A DNA stretch of 64,000 nt from assembly GCA_016584495.1 (NCBI GenBank), contig WAID01000003.1:2728001-2792000 (forward strand), in the 5' to 3' direction. This document shows positions 24,009-35,357 of the stretch, piece after piece. The notes under the pieces were generated by a model, which saw nothing but the letters and a program-made list of their open reading frames with translations, was not told the origin of the DNA and made no database searches. The stretch is from Celoporthe dispersa. Taxonomy: Eukaryota > Ascomycota > Sordariomycetes > Diaporthales > Cryphonectriaceae. A program made the translations under genes and the position numbers. The number at the start of each line of letters is the position of its first letter. The first letter of the stretch is position 1.

Positions 24009-25286
24009 TCAGTTTCCACCATAGGCGGCAGTAGGGTACGCTCTGTCCTTCCTCCTGCGTCCTGTCGAGCTGCTGCGGGAGCTCGACCCGGACGGCGGCT
24101 GGAGCAGGTCGCTGCGGGAGCTGTTCTTGGAGGTGACCATCTCGTCGGGCAGGTCGTTCCACTCCATATCGGGCCTCTTGTTCTGAAAGGACAGCGAAGA
24201 GGCCGGGGCTGAGGGCGCATTGCCGTCGGCTTTGGTGGGCCGGTGGCCACTGGCGGAGGGGGAACTGCTGCTGCTGCTGCTGCTGCTGCTGTTGTCAGCG
24301 CAACGAACCCAGGCAGGTTCACAGCAGCGGTCGTGGCGCTGGCCGGGATCCCAACAGCCTGCTGAGCGGTATGCTGGCCGGCTCCGTCCACGCCCTGCCC
24401 GACTCCGCTGCCCTCGAGCCCGACGCTCCTCTTGACGACATAGGCGCTGTCTGGATCTAGCTTCCAGTAATAGCCCTTAAGCAGCCCGTCCCGCAGGAAC
24501 CCCCGCCGGCTGTACCATCCCATCCCATCCTCGTTGTCGGTCCACACGTGCGCGTACACCCAGTCAACCTGGACCGCGCCTGCGCCCGCCCGGCCGGCAG
24601 CCCGCACCGTGTCCACGATGCCCTCCAGCGCGGCGCCCACGAGCCCCAGCCCACGGTACGGCGCGAGCAGCACCAGGCTCTGAATGTACAGCGCATAGTT
24701 CTGACCCGGCTGCGGGGCCGGGATGCCCGTGTTGGGGGCGCCGGGGACGGGAGCGCGGCGCGGCGAGGGCGGGGTCGTAGCGGCCGGTGGAGGGGTTGAA
24801 GGGGCTGGGCTCGAGGCGGCAGATCAGCCCGCCGACGACCTTGGGGGCGGCGCTACTGCTGCTGTCATCCTGCCAGAGGATGGCGCGGCTGAAGAGGCCC
24901 GAGACGGCGGGGTCCAGGAGTCCCTGGTAGAAGGAGTCGGAGTAGTTGACGGGGAGGAGGAGGGCGTTGATGCGGCGGAGGACGGGAATGTGCGGCTCGG
25001 TGACGGGCAGGATGGAGGCGCTCGGGTGGGGGGACAGGATTGCTGTTGATCTTGCTGTTGCTATGAGGGCGGGAGGGAGGATGTCTGCCGTCGCGGGCCC
25101 GGCGGAGGCCGTGGGCGGCTGGGGGGGTGGTGGCGGCGCAGGAGGAGCAGGAGGAGGAAGAGCTGTGGCCTGGGGAGGCTGTGGTGGCAGCTGGGCCTGT
25201 GGCGGAGGACGGGCAGCGTACTTTGGCGGCTGCTGCTTGTGAAAGAAGGAGAGGATCGAGGGCTGTCCTTGTGTTGCGCGTGTCAT
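24009..25286 (-). CDS. GNAT N-acetyltransferase (Naa50-like) with N-terminal PIP-box-like motif, frame interrupted twice
   Basis: Starting at 25286, the protein begins with QPSILSFFHK, a canonical PCNA-interaction pattern (QxxIxxFF), followed by a Pro-rich linker and an acetyltransferase fold: VLRRINALLLPVNYSDSFY, VVGGLICRLE, then LYIQSLVLLAPYRGLGLVGAAL (acetyl-CoA binding R/QxxGxG/A type), VYAHVWTDNEDGMGWYSRRGF and LKGYYWKL. The C-terminus RPDMEWNDLPDEMV..AYPTAAYGGN is in yet another frame. One surplus base between about 24733 and 24790 (G-rich) and one missing (or two surplus) between about 24250 and 24330, probably in a CTG repeat, reconcile the three parts to about 425 residues. Naa50-type enzymes acetylate protein N-termini or lysines; the substrate is unknown here. 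Divergent from SGF11. Confidence 0.75.
24265..24291 (+). repeat. (CTG)9 trinucleotide repeat inside the GNAT coding region
   Basis: Nine CTG units (AGC/CAG on the coding strand) encode poly-Ser or poly-Ala depending on frame. The reading frame switches next to this tract. Confidence 0.9.
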
Positions 25287-26698
25287 CTCTGCGGCGGACG
25301 GCGGGCCGTGGGAGAGGAGGGAGGGCGCAACGGGCTATTGGGTGGTGGCTGGCGAGGTGAGTGAGCGTGTCATATAGTACATGCCATGTTCTTTCTCGTG
25401 GTGTGGTGTCTCTGTACTCTCTTGTCTCTGTACCCTTTGGTTAGCTATGATGTGGTGGTGGTGTTGACACGATTCACATCTGGAATCTTGCCTTCGTGGG
25501 GGAATGGGGGACTGAACTATCTTACAGGGGCGTTACGTAGCCGTTCAGGGATGGAGACGCCCCGGCGCTCAGAGGAACAACAGCCTCAGCTTGGCGGCGC
25601 TAGAAGGTACAGTGGTACATGATGCACACCGTAAGGGGGCTGAGATTACGAAATGGGGCTGCCTTTTCGTTCTGATTATTTATATTTTTTCATGGCGGAA
25701 AATGTGCCCGTCTTCCTTTTTTTTTTCTTTTCTTTTTGTATTGTATCTGTACAAGATCCTGCTCTGCTGCTGTAGAGGATAATGTCCTGAGCACATGTGT
25801 ACCTAAAGTCTACCTGTAGGCTACAGTGGGTTGCAGGCATGACAGACAGCAGAGTAGTGACGTACATGTATGTCATGGCACCTTTAAAGCCCTGTGCCTG
25901 ACAGGCCCTACGCCCAAGACTGCACGTAGCAGGGCGAGAATGCGCCGCCTGCACCAGTCGAAATGCTTCGACAAGACATAGCACGCTGGGTGGGAGGAGA
26001 GGGCAATGAGAAGCATCCATGCTTTTCTTTTATTCATGTCTGCTTCTCTTCCACAAAGAACTCTGCTGCCAAAATGGTGCTGGCTGCGGATGGGCGCACT
26101 TATACCGGCTCTTGTAAGAGGGCCCCCCTTCTAACGCCCCCCCCTGTCGGTGCAGTGCATGCGGTGGATAGGTCACTTGTTCCACTGTTGTTGGGCTTAG
26201 CTCCCAGCAGCTACGCAGGTCATATTTACCGTATCTTGGTACTACAACACCATGTATTACTTGTAGGGACGGTACGTCCTAACTCAAACAAGAATAAGCA
26301 GCATGTCTGCCCCCCTCCCATCAGTCAACTGCGCACCACATTTATTTCCAGCACGACCCGTTTGCGAACTTTTTGGCCTGCAGGGACCCTCTCAAAGCAT
26401 CCCATCACCACCAACTAACCTAAATACATGCACACATGCACACACACACACACCTGTCAGTCAGCAAGCCTTCCCGAGAGACCAAATTTTTAGGTAATTG
26501 TCCTCCGACCTTCAACACCCAACACCCCTCTCTCTCTCTCTCTCGTGGTACACACGGCCGACCCCCCCAGAGAAGATAAATAGATCAAGACCACACAGCT
26601 TGTTTCTACTCCTGTATCCTCTTCTGGCAACGCGACCCTGCAGCCTCCATCCTGCAGCCCACAAGTCCTGCTGCCGTACACCACCTCCTCCTGCCATC
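25287..26698. promoter_or_regulatory. Divergent promoter region of GNAT and SGF11
   Basis: About 1.4 kb between divergent starts. It contains a T-rich run near 25710-25740, scattered GTAC-bearing motifs (25603-25618, 26238-26273), a CA tract at 26430-26452 and a CT tract at 26527-26545 in the SGF11 leader. No supported gene. Confidence 0.45.
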
Positions 26699-28035
26699 AT
26701 GGATGTCGCCCCCGTAAACGCCCTGACGGGCAGGGCCGAGATCATCGTCGCGGCAGACGACAGCAACCTCCTGGACAGACTTGTAAGACCTCTGCCCTCT
26801 CTCCCTGCAGATGCAGGCACCGGCGCTGCCAAGACGCGCCCTCCCCCTCGCGCATACGTGCCGGCGCTGACCTTGAGCCTCCTCCTCCTCCTCCTCCACA
26901 GTCGCACTCGGTCCTCGACGATCTGTTCTACAATGTCATCTTCGACCTCTGCCTCGAGGTGCACCGCTCAGAAAAGATGTCCCGCGCCAACACGGCGGCC
27001 ATCAAGGTCGAGAAGCTGGCCGCCGACGTCGCAGACGCCTCCGATACCGACCCGCGACCAGACATCCGCACAGAGACGGACGCTGCCATCTACGAGGACG
27101 GCAAGGTCTTCCTCAAGGCCAACCCGCTACAGACCACCAAGGACATCCTGTGCCCCCGCTGTCACCTCCCCCGGCTGCTGCACCCCACGGACGGCAGGGG
27201 CGCACAGAAGCCCGACCCCGGCGTCATCTACTGCAAGAAGCACCCATACATCGACAAGCCCGGCTACGACATCTACGGGCAGACGTGGATCGCGCCCGGC
27301 CCGGGCAGGGGCAAGAAGAAGAAGGACATGGAGAAGAAGCTGGACGCAAGCGTAGACGGCACGGTGACGCCCACGCCCGACGGCCAGCGGCCCCCAAACG
27401 TGCTGTCGTTCCCCTCGGCAACGTGCAGCAAGTGCAAGAGGTGCATACTGGTCACGCGCCTCAACAACCACATGGGCGCGTGCATAGGGAACAGCGGTAG
27501 GAACGCCAGCCGCGTGGCCTCGCAGAAGATCACAAACGGCGGCAGCAGCGGGAGCGTCAACAACGACGCCACCCCTCCCTCGAGCCAGAAGGGCACGCCC
27601 GTGAACGGCTCGAGGGCGGGCAGCCCCAGGAAGAGGGACGTCGACGAGTTCGACGAGGACCAGGACTCGGACGTCGCCGCCGCCGCCACCGCCGCCGCCG
27701 CCAACCCCAAGAAGAAGGTCAAGAAGCTCAAGGGGCCGACGACCAAGATCCTCCTCAAGAACAAGCCCAAGAAGGACAAGGACAAGGTCAAGGGCAACTC
27801 GTTCCTGAGCCACGAGTCCAAGGTCGACGACGACGACGACGACGACGACGACAAGAAGTCGACGGTCCAGGTCGTGCCCAAGAAGCCCTCGGCGAAGCAG
27901 TCCTCGCCTGCCAAGAAGCTCAAGCTGGGCTCGTCAAAAGCGTCCCTGGGATCACCGCGGCCCAAGAATGGCAGCCAGGCCGACAACGGCTACGAATCAT
28001 CAGACACCCTCTCGGAACCCCCGCATGCCTCCTAG
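26699..28035 (+). CDS. SGF11: Sgf11/ATXN7L3-like subunit of the SAGA deubiquitinase module
   Basis: Exons 26699-26782 and 26902-28035 (119-nt intron, GTAAGA..CAG, phase 0) give 405 residues. An N-terminal helix contains DDLFYNVIFDLCLEVHR, the motif by which Sgf11 docks on Sus1 and Sgf73. The segment DKPGYDIYGQ parallels DQPGLDIFGQ of human ATXN7L3. A zinc finger follows at about residues 203-222 with spacing C-x2-C-x11-H-x3-C and then GRNASRVASQKI, which in Sgf11 contacts nucleosomal acidic patches and activates Ubp8. An extra CPRC..YCKKH region (about 112-142) and a long Lys-rich, poly-Asp tail are additions relative to 99-residue yeast Sgf11. Predicted role: nuclear H2B deubiquitination and transcriptional coactivation. 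Confidence 0.87.
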
Positions 28036-29183
28036 AACCGAACCTAAGAAACCTAAACACGGTCTTGGACTCTTGCGGTCGCGACAGGACCAAAGGTCCG
28101 TACCTCTCTGCGCCGCAGCCACAGGTCGGTCTACAGGGTGCAATCACGACCGCAAACGGCTGCAGAGATGCGAGGTCAGCTCACGAACAAAGATGAGCCT
28201 ACCTGCGGCGGACAGCTGTCTCGCAGCATGTGCATCAGGTCAGCCTCCCCGAAGCTATCCTCACCAGGGGCTGAGCCTACACGCAGGCCAGACAGGACGT
28301 GGGGCGAGGTGTTCCCCTCAGGGCCCCAGACAGGAAGCCACGCGACCAGCAGCAACTCGAGGTCTGGATCTCGTCTGCCTGCTATCCGCGCTCTACTTTC
28401 ACACTATAATGTGCATCAACGGTGTTTGTGTTGGTCGGTGGGGAGTTGGTTATTACCTTTCGTTTGAGGGGTTGGGACGATTCTGAGATACTCATACGTT
28501 CAAGTTTTTTTGTGTGAGGAATTTGCATAAAAGGAGGCGCGCTGGCGTCTTTACGTTGAATTTAGTCATGGTTTGGGGACAGTTGTGCCCATGGATGCTT
28601 CGCGGGGCTTACTTGGGTAGGGTGAGATCTAGACGGCAGCAGAGATTACTCCCGTAGCAGGTCATCCCGTGGCCGAGCATCAAATTCAAGGCGGTGGTCC
28701 CATTCTGTTCTGTGGGATCGCATGCCACTTCTGAATGCAAAATGTTGTTGACGTGATTCATGAGAGCAAGGCGTCTTGACCGGGTCTAGTCCCCAACCTG
28801 TGATGCGTTCTCCTCCTTCTGTAACTCCTGCATCTGCCCATGAGGCCTAACGAACAGGCACGTACCGTCTGACGAGAACCTTATACCAAGGCGTTCTCAT
28901 GCTGTGGGAAACTGCCCGCCAGGCTCCGGCAGGTGGGCCGGAGAGAACCTTTCGGGGGCATGGCATCCATGATGGGCAAATCTCAGCCGCTGCTCTCCAC
29001 GGTCTCCACCATGACCTTGGACCTGCCTCGCCAGGCGCGACACGCTTGACCAGCGAGCGGATCCTTCTCGGCCTGAAATCTTGCGCCCAGGGAGGTGACC
29101 TGAGTCTCCCAGGCCCGTTGCCCTCCCCCCCTCCCGGGGATGATGCAGCTGTAACAACCCACCTGCTCTCCTCGTCTCCCCTC
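28036..29183. other. Convergent intergenic region
   Basis: The 3' flanks of SGF11 and the cyclophilin gene meet here. I see no repeats of note and no frame with recognisable protein. Confidence 0.5.
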
Positions 29184-29769
29184 TCACACCTCCTCTCCAT
29201 CCTCGACCACCCGCGCCCGCAGGATCTTGACCTCCTCCACGGGCCTATCCTCGGGCCCGACCCGAACCAGCCCCATGCGCCGCACAACGCCCATCCCAGC
29301 CCTAACGCGCCCAAAGACGGCATGCTTCCCATCCAGCCAGGGCGCAGGCGCCAGCGTGATAAAGAACTGCGACCCATTGGTGTCCGGCCCAGAGTTGGCC
29401 ATGGAGAGGACCCCCGCGCCCGTGTGCTTGAGCTCGGGGGTGGTGGAGCCGGGGAGGAGGGGGAATCTCGTCGGCGAACTTGTCGCCGTAGATGGAGGTG
29501 CCGCCCCGACCTGTGCCTGTGGGATCGCCGCCCTGGATCATGAAGTTGGCGATGATGCGGTGGAAGGTGGTGTTGTTGTAGTAGCCACGGGAGCAGAGGG
29601 TCAGGAAGTTGGTGCAGGTCCGGGGGGCCTGGGCTGTGTAGAGCTCGAGGGTGACGGTGCCCTGGGGCGGGGAGAAAAGTCAGAAAACCCTGGCTGGTTT
29701 TTTTTTTTTTTTTTTGTTGGAGCGAGATTGACCTACCATGGAGGTGTCCAGAGCCACTTCCTTTGCCAT
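29184..29769 (-). CDS. Cyclophilin-type peptidyl-prolyl isomerase (PPIL1-like), frame interrupted once
   Basis: Exon 1 (29769-29737, 33 nt, MAKEVALDTSM) and exon 2 (29661-29184) are joined across a 75-nt GTAGGT..CAG intron whose antisense includes a T run. The protein reads GTVTLELYTAQAPRTCTNF, then FHRIIANFMIQGGDPTGTG, YGDKFADEI, ELKHTGAGVLSMANSG, NGSQFFITLAPAPWLDGKH and VFGRV, the complete cyclophilin core including catalytic Arg, Phe, Met, Gln and Trp positions. About 169 residues and the WLDGKH pattern suit the PPIL1 spliceosomal group. The frame changes between DEI and ELKH at C/T runs (29451-29463 on the plus strand); one surplus base explains it. A few extra Pro/Gly/Ser/Thr residues remain in the loop there. 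Confidence 0.85.
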
Positions 29770-30432
29770 CTTGGCGGTGTGGCAGACAGGCGGTGCTGGC
29801 AGAGGGTGGTGGTGGTGGTGGTGCGAGCAGTATACACAGGCCGTTGGGGGGCAGCACTGAAAGGATGGACAGGGCGTTGTCGGCAGGACAGAATCCAGGG
29901 GACGAGGCTGAAAGTCTGGCAGCTCAGGGCCCCCCTGTCGATGACGTTCAAATACAGCGGCCTGGACCGCCCAAGGTGGGGTGGGGGGGAGCAGCGGGAG
30001 CCTCCAGCAGACCACATCGCTGCAAGGCTATCAGGCACAAGGACCTGTGCTGCCCAAACCCCACCAAAACTCTCTCTCTCTCTCTCTCTGTCTCTCTCAA
30101 AGTTCAAGGTTCATACGTGCTTTTCTCTGGGCTGTCTCATCATCCTGATTTGCAGACCTAATTTTGAGACCAGATCTGGCTGCGGGGTCACAAGCACAAT
30201 GATACCAGTCATGACAGCTTGTCAGTCCTGCTAGTTGCCTGTGTGTTCTCTGGCCAGCTTCAGGCCCCACGGTCGTTCTCATTATATCATCCAGCAGCTG
30301 CAGCCCTCCTCTTTCCTGGGCAGCACAGCGGCATCGCTCTCAGCAGCACCTCCAACCGTCCCCCTATCGACGACCAGCTGGCAGGTCCATACGATAACTG
30401 TTCGCCAGTCCCTACCACAGCCGTTCTTCAGC
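29770..30432. promoter_or_regulatory. Divergent promoter region of cyclophilin and SPP genes
   Basis: About 663 bp between the starts, with a GGT tract at 29810-29822 and a CT/TC tract at 30071-30098. The SPP frame is open upstream of 30433 but this stretch looks like leader sequence. Confidence 0.5.
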
Positions 30433-32244
30433 ATGGCAGAGGAGATCCCAAGCTCCGTGCCCGACGAGCACGCCGTCAGCCCGCCCCTCACCACCTGGCA
30501 GCTCCTGGAGTCCATGGACTTCATGGCCATCGAGATCCAGATGGTCGTGTCTGCCCTCTTCATCATCTACGTTGGTGCGCACGCCTCCTTGCGCCGCCCT
30601 CCCTCTGCCGCCCCACCCGCCAGGTCAAGGCGCAAGACCAAGGATGGCAGGCCTGCCGACGAGCACAAGGAGAGGTTTGCGCCTGGGTTCGAGGCCAGCG
30701 ATGCCATCGTGTTCCCGCTCATTGCGGCCACGGTGCTGGTCGGGCTGTACTATCTCATCAAGTGGCTTCAGGACCCGGCCATCCTGAATAGGATCCTCAG
30801 ATGGTACATGTCCTCTACTGGCGTCTTCAGCACAGGCCTGTTCCTCGGGAACGTGATACAGACAGTCCTGGGCTTCGTCTTTCCCGAGGCCTGGGTGGAC
30901 AGGCAGGGGAGGCTGTTCAGGGTCGATCCGCGCAGCCGCACCCAGAGGCTCGTCAGGAAGCCCCGGGAGGAGCAGGACGGCGGTCCCTACGACGTCGACA
31001 GCGAGGAGTATACAGCGCAGGCGGTCCACGCCCGAAAGCGTACGCCCTTGCCCGGTGTCGTGTCGGAGCTCAACGTGTCCTCGCGCATGAGCACGCTCCT
31101 GTTCAGGCTCCGCCACCTAGTCGTCGAGGACTGGAACCTGGAGTTTGCGGTGCTGGGCTCGCGCAGGGACACGGTCTCCTTCAATATCACCACCCTCGCC
31201 GGCTGTGTCCTCGGCGTCGCGGTGCAGGGCGCATACCTGTACACCAGCAACACCATGCTCGCCAACATCATCGGCCTTGCCGTCTGCTACATGGCCTGCC
31301 AGTTTATGTCGGTCACGTCCTTCTCCATCGGCAGCCTGGTCCTGGTCGGCCTCTTCTTCTACGACATCATCATGGTCTTCTACACCCCCTTCATGGTCGG
31401 GGTCGCCACGCAGCTCGACGTCCCCATCAAGCTCACGTACACGACTGCCAACCGCGCGAGCATCCTCGGGCTCGGCGACATTGTCGTCCCGGGCATCTTC
31501 ATCTGCCTTGCCCTGCGGTTCGACCTGTGGAAGCACTACCAGCGCAAGATCACGCGCGAGAAGACGCTGCTGGCGACGGTCACCAAGAAGGACCCCGACG
31601 GCGTCGACCCGCAGGCGGTCACCACAAAGACCACCACCACTACTGCCTACCGCGACGTCAAGGTGCCGTTCGTCGACCCACGTGGCCAGTGGGGCACCGC
31701 CTTCTGGACCGCGGCGAGCTGGCGCGACCTGCTGTCCGGCAGGTCTGCGCTCGAGTCCGTCGCCGACGCCTCCTTCCCCAAGACATACTTCCGCGCCACC
31801 ATCCTCGGCTACCTCCTCGGCATGGTCGCCACCGTCTCCGTGCTCCTGGTCTTCCGCCACGGCCAGCCTGCGCTGCTGTACCTCGTCCCTGGCGTTGTCG
31901 GGAGCGCCTACATCACGGGGCTGTGGCGGGGGGAGATCCATGATATGTGGAACTACACCGAGGACGGCAGCCTCGATGTGGAGGATGTTGTTGTTGAGGT
32001 CGACGGGGACGGGAATGCCATCACCAAGCCCAAGGAGGAGGACAAGGAGGCGCAGGGCGAGGAGGAGAAGGGCGCGGATGGTGCGGCGGGGGACAAGACC
32101 ACCAAGCACAAGGAGGAGGAGGAGGAGGAGGAGGAGGAGGAGGAGGAGGAGGAGGAAGATGGTGGCGCGAAAGAGGACGAGGCCTACGAGGTCTTGCACT
32201 TTTCCATCACCATACCCAAGGAGGACAGCCTGAAAGAGGACTAG
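30433..32244 (+). CDS. Signal peptide peptidase (intramembrane aspartyl protease, A22B)
   Basis: A single exon of 603 residues from the ATG at 30433. Multiple hydrophobic segments surround the two catalytic aspartates: FFYDIIM (Asp311) and GLGD (Asp349), plus the QPALLY (PAL) motif at about 478-483, all diagnostic of presenilin/SPP proteases. The enzyme sits in the ER membrane, where it cleaves signal-peptide remnants and type II membrane proteins and contributes to ERAD; in filamentous fungi it is also linked to sterol-regulator processing and hypoxia (family knowledge). The C-terminal tail is highly acidic, with about 15 consecutive Glu from a GAG repeat. I chose 30433 because the upstream in-frame ATG at 30235 would add a low-quality N-terminus. 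Confidence 0.94.
   Translation: MAEEIPSSVPDEHAVSPPLTTWQLLESMDFMAIEIQMVVSALFIIYVGAHASLRRPPSAAPPARSRRKTKDGRPADEHKERFAPGFEASDAIVFPLIAATVLVGLYYLIKWLQDPAILNRILRWYMSSTGVFSTGLFLGNVIQTVLGFVFPEAWVDRQGRLFRVDPRSRTQRLVRKPREEQDGGPYDVDSEEYTAQAVHARKRTPLPGVVSELNVSSRMSTLLFRLRHLVVEDWNLEFAVLGSRRDTVSFNITTLAGCVLGVAVQGAYLYTSNTMLANIIGLAVCYMACQFMSVTSFSIGSLVLVGLFFYDIIMVFYTPFMVGVATQLDVPIKLTYTTANRASILGLGDIVVPGIFICLALRFDLWKHYQRKITREKTLLATVTKKDPDGVDPQAVTTKTTTTTAYRDVKVPFVDPRGQWGTAFWTAASWRDLLSGRSALESVADASFPKTYFRATILGYLLGMVATVSVLLVFRHGQPALLYLVPGVVGSAYITGLWRGEIHDMWNYTEDGSLDVEDVVVEVDGDGNAITKPKEEDKEAQGEEEKGADGAAGDKTTKHKEEEEEEEEEEEEEEEDGGAKEDEAYEVLHFSITIPKEDSLKED
32112..32156 (+). repeat. (GAG)n tract encoding poly-Glu in SPP
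   Basis: About 14-15 tandem GAG codons near the 3' end of the SPP coding region. Being a multiple of three it keeps the frame and can vary in length between strains. Confidence 0.9.
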
Positions 32245-35200
32245 GCATCTGGTCGTGTCTGTCAGCGGAGGCTCTCAACGAGTTACCCGGCCGGGTGAGC
32301 CGCCCCAGGCGGGGCGCTCTGGTTACGGAAACAGGGGATGTCACGACGGACAGCCCCTCGGGATACTCGGATGCTACATGGCCTCCGTGGGCCCCGTTGG
32401 TGAGATCGGATATTGTTGTAGTACCATGGTAGCCGGCGTGGCTGTCATCAGATCTAAAGATGGGTGGTAACGGCGGACGCGCAGCGTCTCAGCCTAGAGG
32501 GCAAAGTCCCTGCAGAATGCTGCACGGCATGACGAAAATAGATGCAGCGACTGCACACTCCTGAAAGAGACCCAGCTGTTCTTGCCTCCCTGGTCCGGTG
32601 CCGACTTGTTCCGTGATGTGACCCTGTCGTCACCTTGTGGTCATATTTTTCTTTTTTTCTTTCTTCTTTCGGAAACATCGCCGTCTCAGGAAGTCCCCTT
32701 ACCATTCACCCACGCAACCGTATCTGCTCAGCCTCGAACACAACGAAACCCCTCTGCGCAAGGACGTGTTCACTCGCCAGGCCCGCCGTTACGACCTGGG
32801 GCATTCGTCCCCGGCAGGAGGCATCTGGCAGAGAGCACCGGCAGTACTGGTGTGGGGGAGGGGGCCAGCACCCTCGTCTCCTCTGCCCTCGACGGGCCGC
32901 GGCACACCCCCTTTGGGCTGATACGAGAGCTTACCTGTGTGTGTGTGTTCCCACCCGGACGAGCCTGGCCGAGCACAGCGGGGTGAAAACGGGTAGTTTG
33001 TAATTCTTGAAAGGAGGCTTGTATATCCCGATGGTGCCCACTGTAGGGGATTTTGTTTAATTACCGGTGATTCTTGCGCCTGGGGGGGAGGGAGGGGGGG
33101 AGGGGGGCGAAGAGGAGGAGTTCGGTGTATCTGAAGCGTGGTAGGGAGTAGAGGATGATCCCCTTCTCATTCTCATCTTTCTATCTCTGAATTCTTTTGA
33201 TTTTTCTTTTAATTTTTATTGGAGGAGAGTGCCAGGCGGTAGTGCCTGGTTGTTTCTCTCCGCGCTTCTGATCCTCTCGCAGCAGCAACAAATAATAAAG
33301 TTTAGGAACCAGAGAAAACTCTGAAAAGATCACTTCCCCCTCTGGTCTCTCTACCCTGTACCAGTGTACTTCTCTCTTTTCTCCCACTCGGCTCTTGTCG
33401 GATTCGGTCCGACCGCCGAGCACGACAGAGACAACTGCCGTTCTCCGGCAGCTGACAGCCTCTCTTGATGATGATCAGACCTGCTCTCATTGGACCTCAA
33501 CGTAGAAGAAATACAGGCCCGCAGCCGGAGACCTTCCCCTCCCCTCCCTCCCCAATGGCCATGCCTTGTGACGCCTGCTACCCCGTAAGCTAATTGAGAT
33601 GTGCTATTACGGTGAGCCGGCATCCCCTATCTCCACTTCCTGAGCCGTCGTCCTGCTCATAACATGGCATGTGCCGCGCAGGTACCGTCCGGCTGCATAG
33701 GGAAGGGGGAGCATAAGGGGGGAGGGAGGGAGGGAGGTGACAGCTGAGGTAATAAGGTCATGAAGACCTGGTGACGATGTACGGTATGTATTCCCTTTCC
33801 GTCTTGGGACACGGGGGAAAGGGGCTCGGGACGCTGCGCTGTATTGTCTCTCAAGGTTGGTTGGACCGGGTCCATCAGGTACAAAGGCAGGTGTATTAAA
33901 TATATGTATATATATATATATGTATATAGTACTACGTAGTGGGCGAGACAAGGCATCACGAGAGCAGGCTAGAGTCCACAGAAGAGGCATTGGAAAATAG
34001 CCTCTGGAAGGGGATGATACACGAGAGACAGATCCCGATGTAGAATACAGACCTAGTTAGCTACCCAATATTTGATCAACATATGCGTCAGCAGGAGTAC
34101 GTAAGATATATATGTGGGGCATATCTCGTAGTTTGGTATTTGACATATCATAAATATACTTGTATACTTGGACATGGTTCTGTCGTGTTCTTGAAGTTAC
34201 AGTACAGCAGTCACATGGTATCCTAAAGGAGGGAGAGGAGGGTAGGATCTGGAGGGGTGCGAGGGCATCCATGGCCACGAGCAAGATTAGCTACATACAT
34301 GGTAAGCTATGCAGTCACCCAGGTTTACTCCCATAGGACGGGACATAGTATACAGACCAGTAAAGTAATAAACCTGGCATAGCCAAGATGTTGTTCCTCC
34401 TCCACACAACCTGACAGGCATATCGGCCAGCCGGTTGCGAACTGTGGATCCTCCCTCCTCTTGTCAGAGACAAGCCTTGTCCGTTCTTCGCCCAACTCCC
34501 AGCAGGGGGGGGGGCCAAACGCGGTATTATCTTGTAAGTGGAGGGAAAAAGAAGAAAGAGAAACCAAAAAAAAAAAAAAAAAAAAAGGCGGGTCGAGCAA
34601 AAAGACGCGGCGCTGGCAACCAAGCTTCGCAGGGCACTATACGCGCGGCAAGTCCCGGTGGGGAGGGCGCGCGCAAGGTAGGGGGCTCCATGCAGCATCG
34701 ACAAGGGGGGGTGGAGGAAGAAAAAGAAGGGGAGGGCAGGGGAAGGAGATTTCTCGTTGAAACATGATCCTGCGGCTAAATATCTATTCGCCGTATTTTT
34801 ATTGCCGGCATTTTCTTCTTCAATCTGTACTTGATTGTTTTTTTTTTTTTGTTTCATTTTCTTTTCTCTTTTCTCGCTAGGAAGAAAGCTGTGAATGCTT
34901 AGACGGGGCTCGGAGAAGAGTCGGACATCCGCATAATACTTGGCCCAAACAGGGCTGGAGGATCGACCTTTTTTTTTTCTCTTCTCTCTCTTCTGTGCTT
35001 GTATTAGGGGCTGGCAGAGATTGGAGCATCTTGGACCCAGGCCTGCCAGGAAAGATGTGTTGCGTAATCAGTGTGGTTCTCCTGTGCCATGCAACTCAAA
35101 AGGTGAAGTGGGCCTGAAGATCCGAACCAAGCTAATGCTTTCGCTTATTCTTCTTTTGTACTCTATATGCGTGTGTATGTTTCTGTTGGATAGCACTCTA

Positions 35201-35357
35201 GTATGTACATGGCGGTCTAAAAAAAAAAAAATCCAGGTGAATATGTGCGCCGTAGTCCACCAACAACTTCTCTGTGTGTGTATCTCGCTCTCTCTCTCTC
35301 TCTCTCTCTCTCCCCCGCTTCCCTCTCCCCTCGCCCCCTCTCTGTTGTGCATCCCGT
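32245..35357. other. Intergenic region without supported gene (3.1 kb)
   Basis: This lies between the SPP 3' end and the 3' end of the LysM gene. It holds G-rich runs near 33080-33110, a TA microsatellite, a poly-A run near 34566-34586 and a T run near 34834. The longest frames are rich in repeats or simple residues. Nothing recognisable was found. Confidence 0.5.
33898..33928. repeat. TA-rich microsatellite
   Basis: An alternating TA tract with two TG interruptions, followed by the short palindromic AGTACTACGTAGT element. Confidence 0.85.

Noticed and set aside
31117..32233. Long frames in other phases and the opposite strand across the SPP gene (about 360 codons)
   Set aside because: They are shadows of the GC-rich SPP coding region; the SPP frame carries the catalytic motifs.
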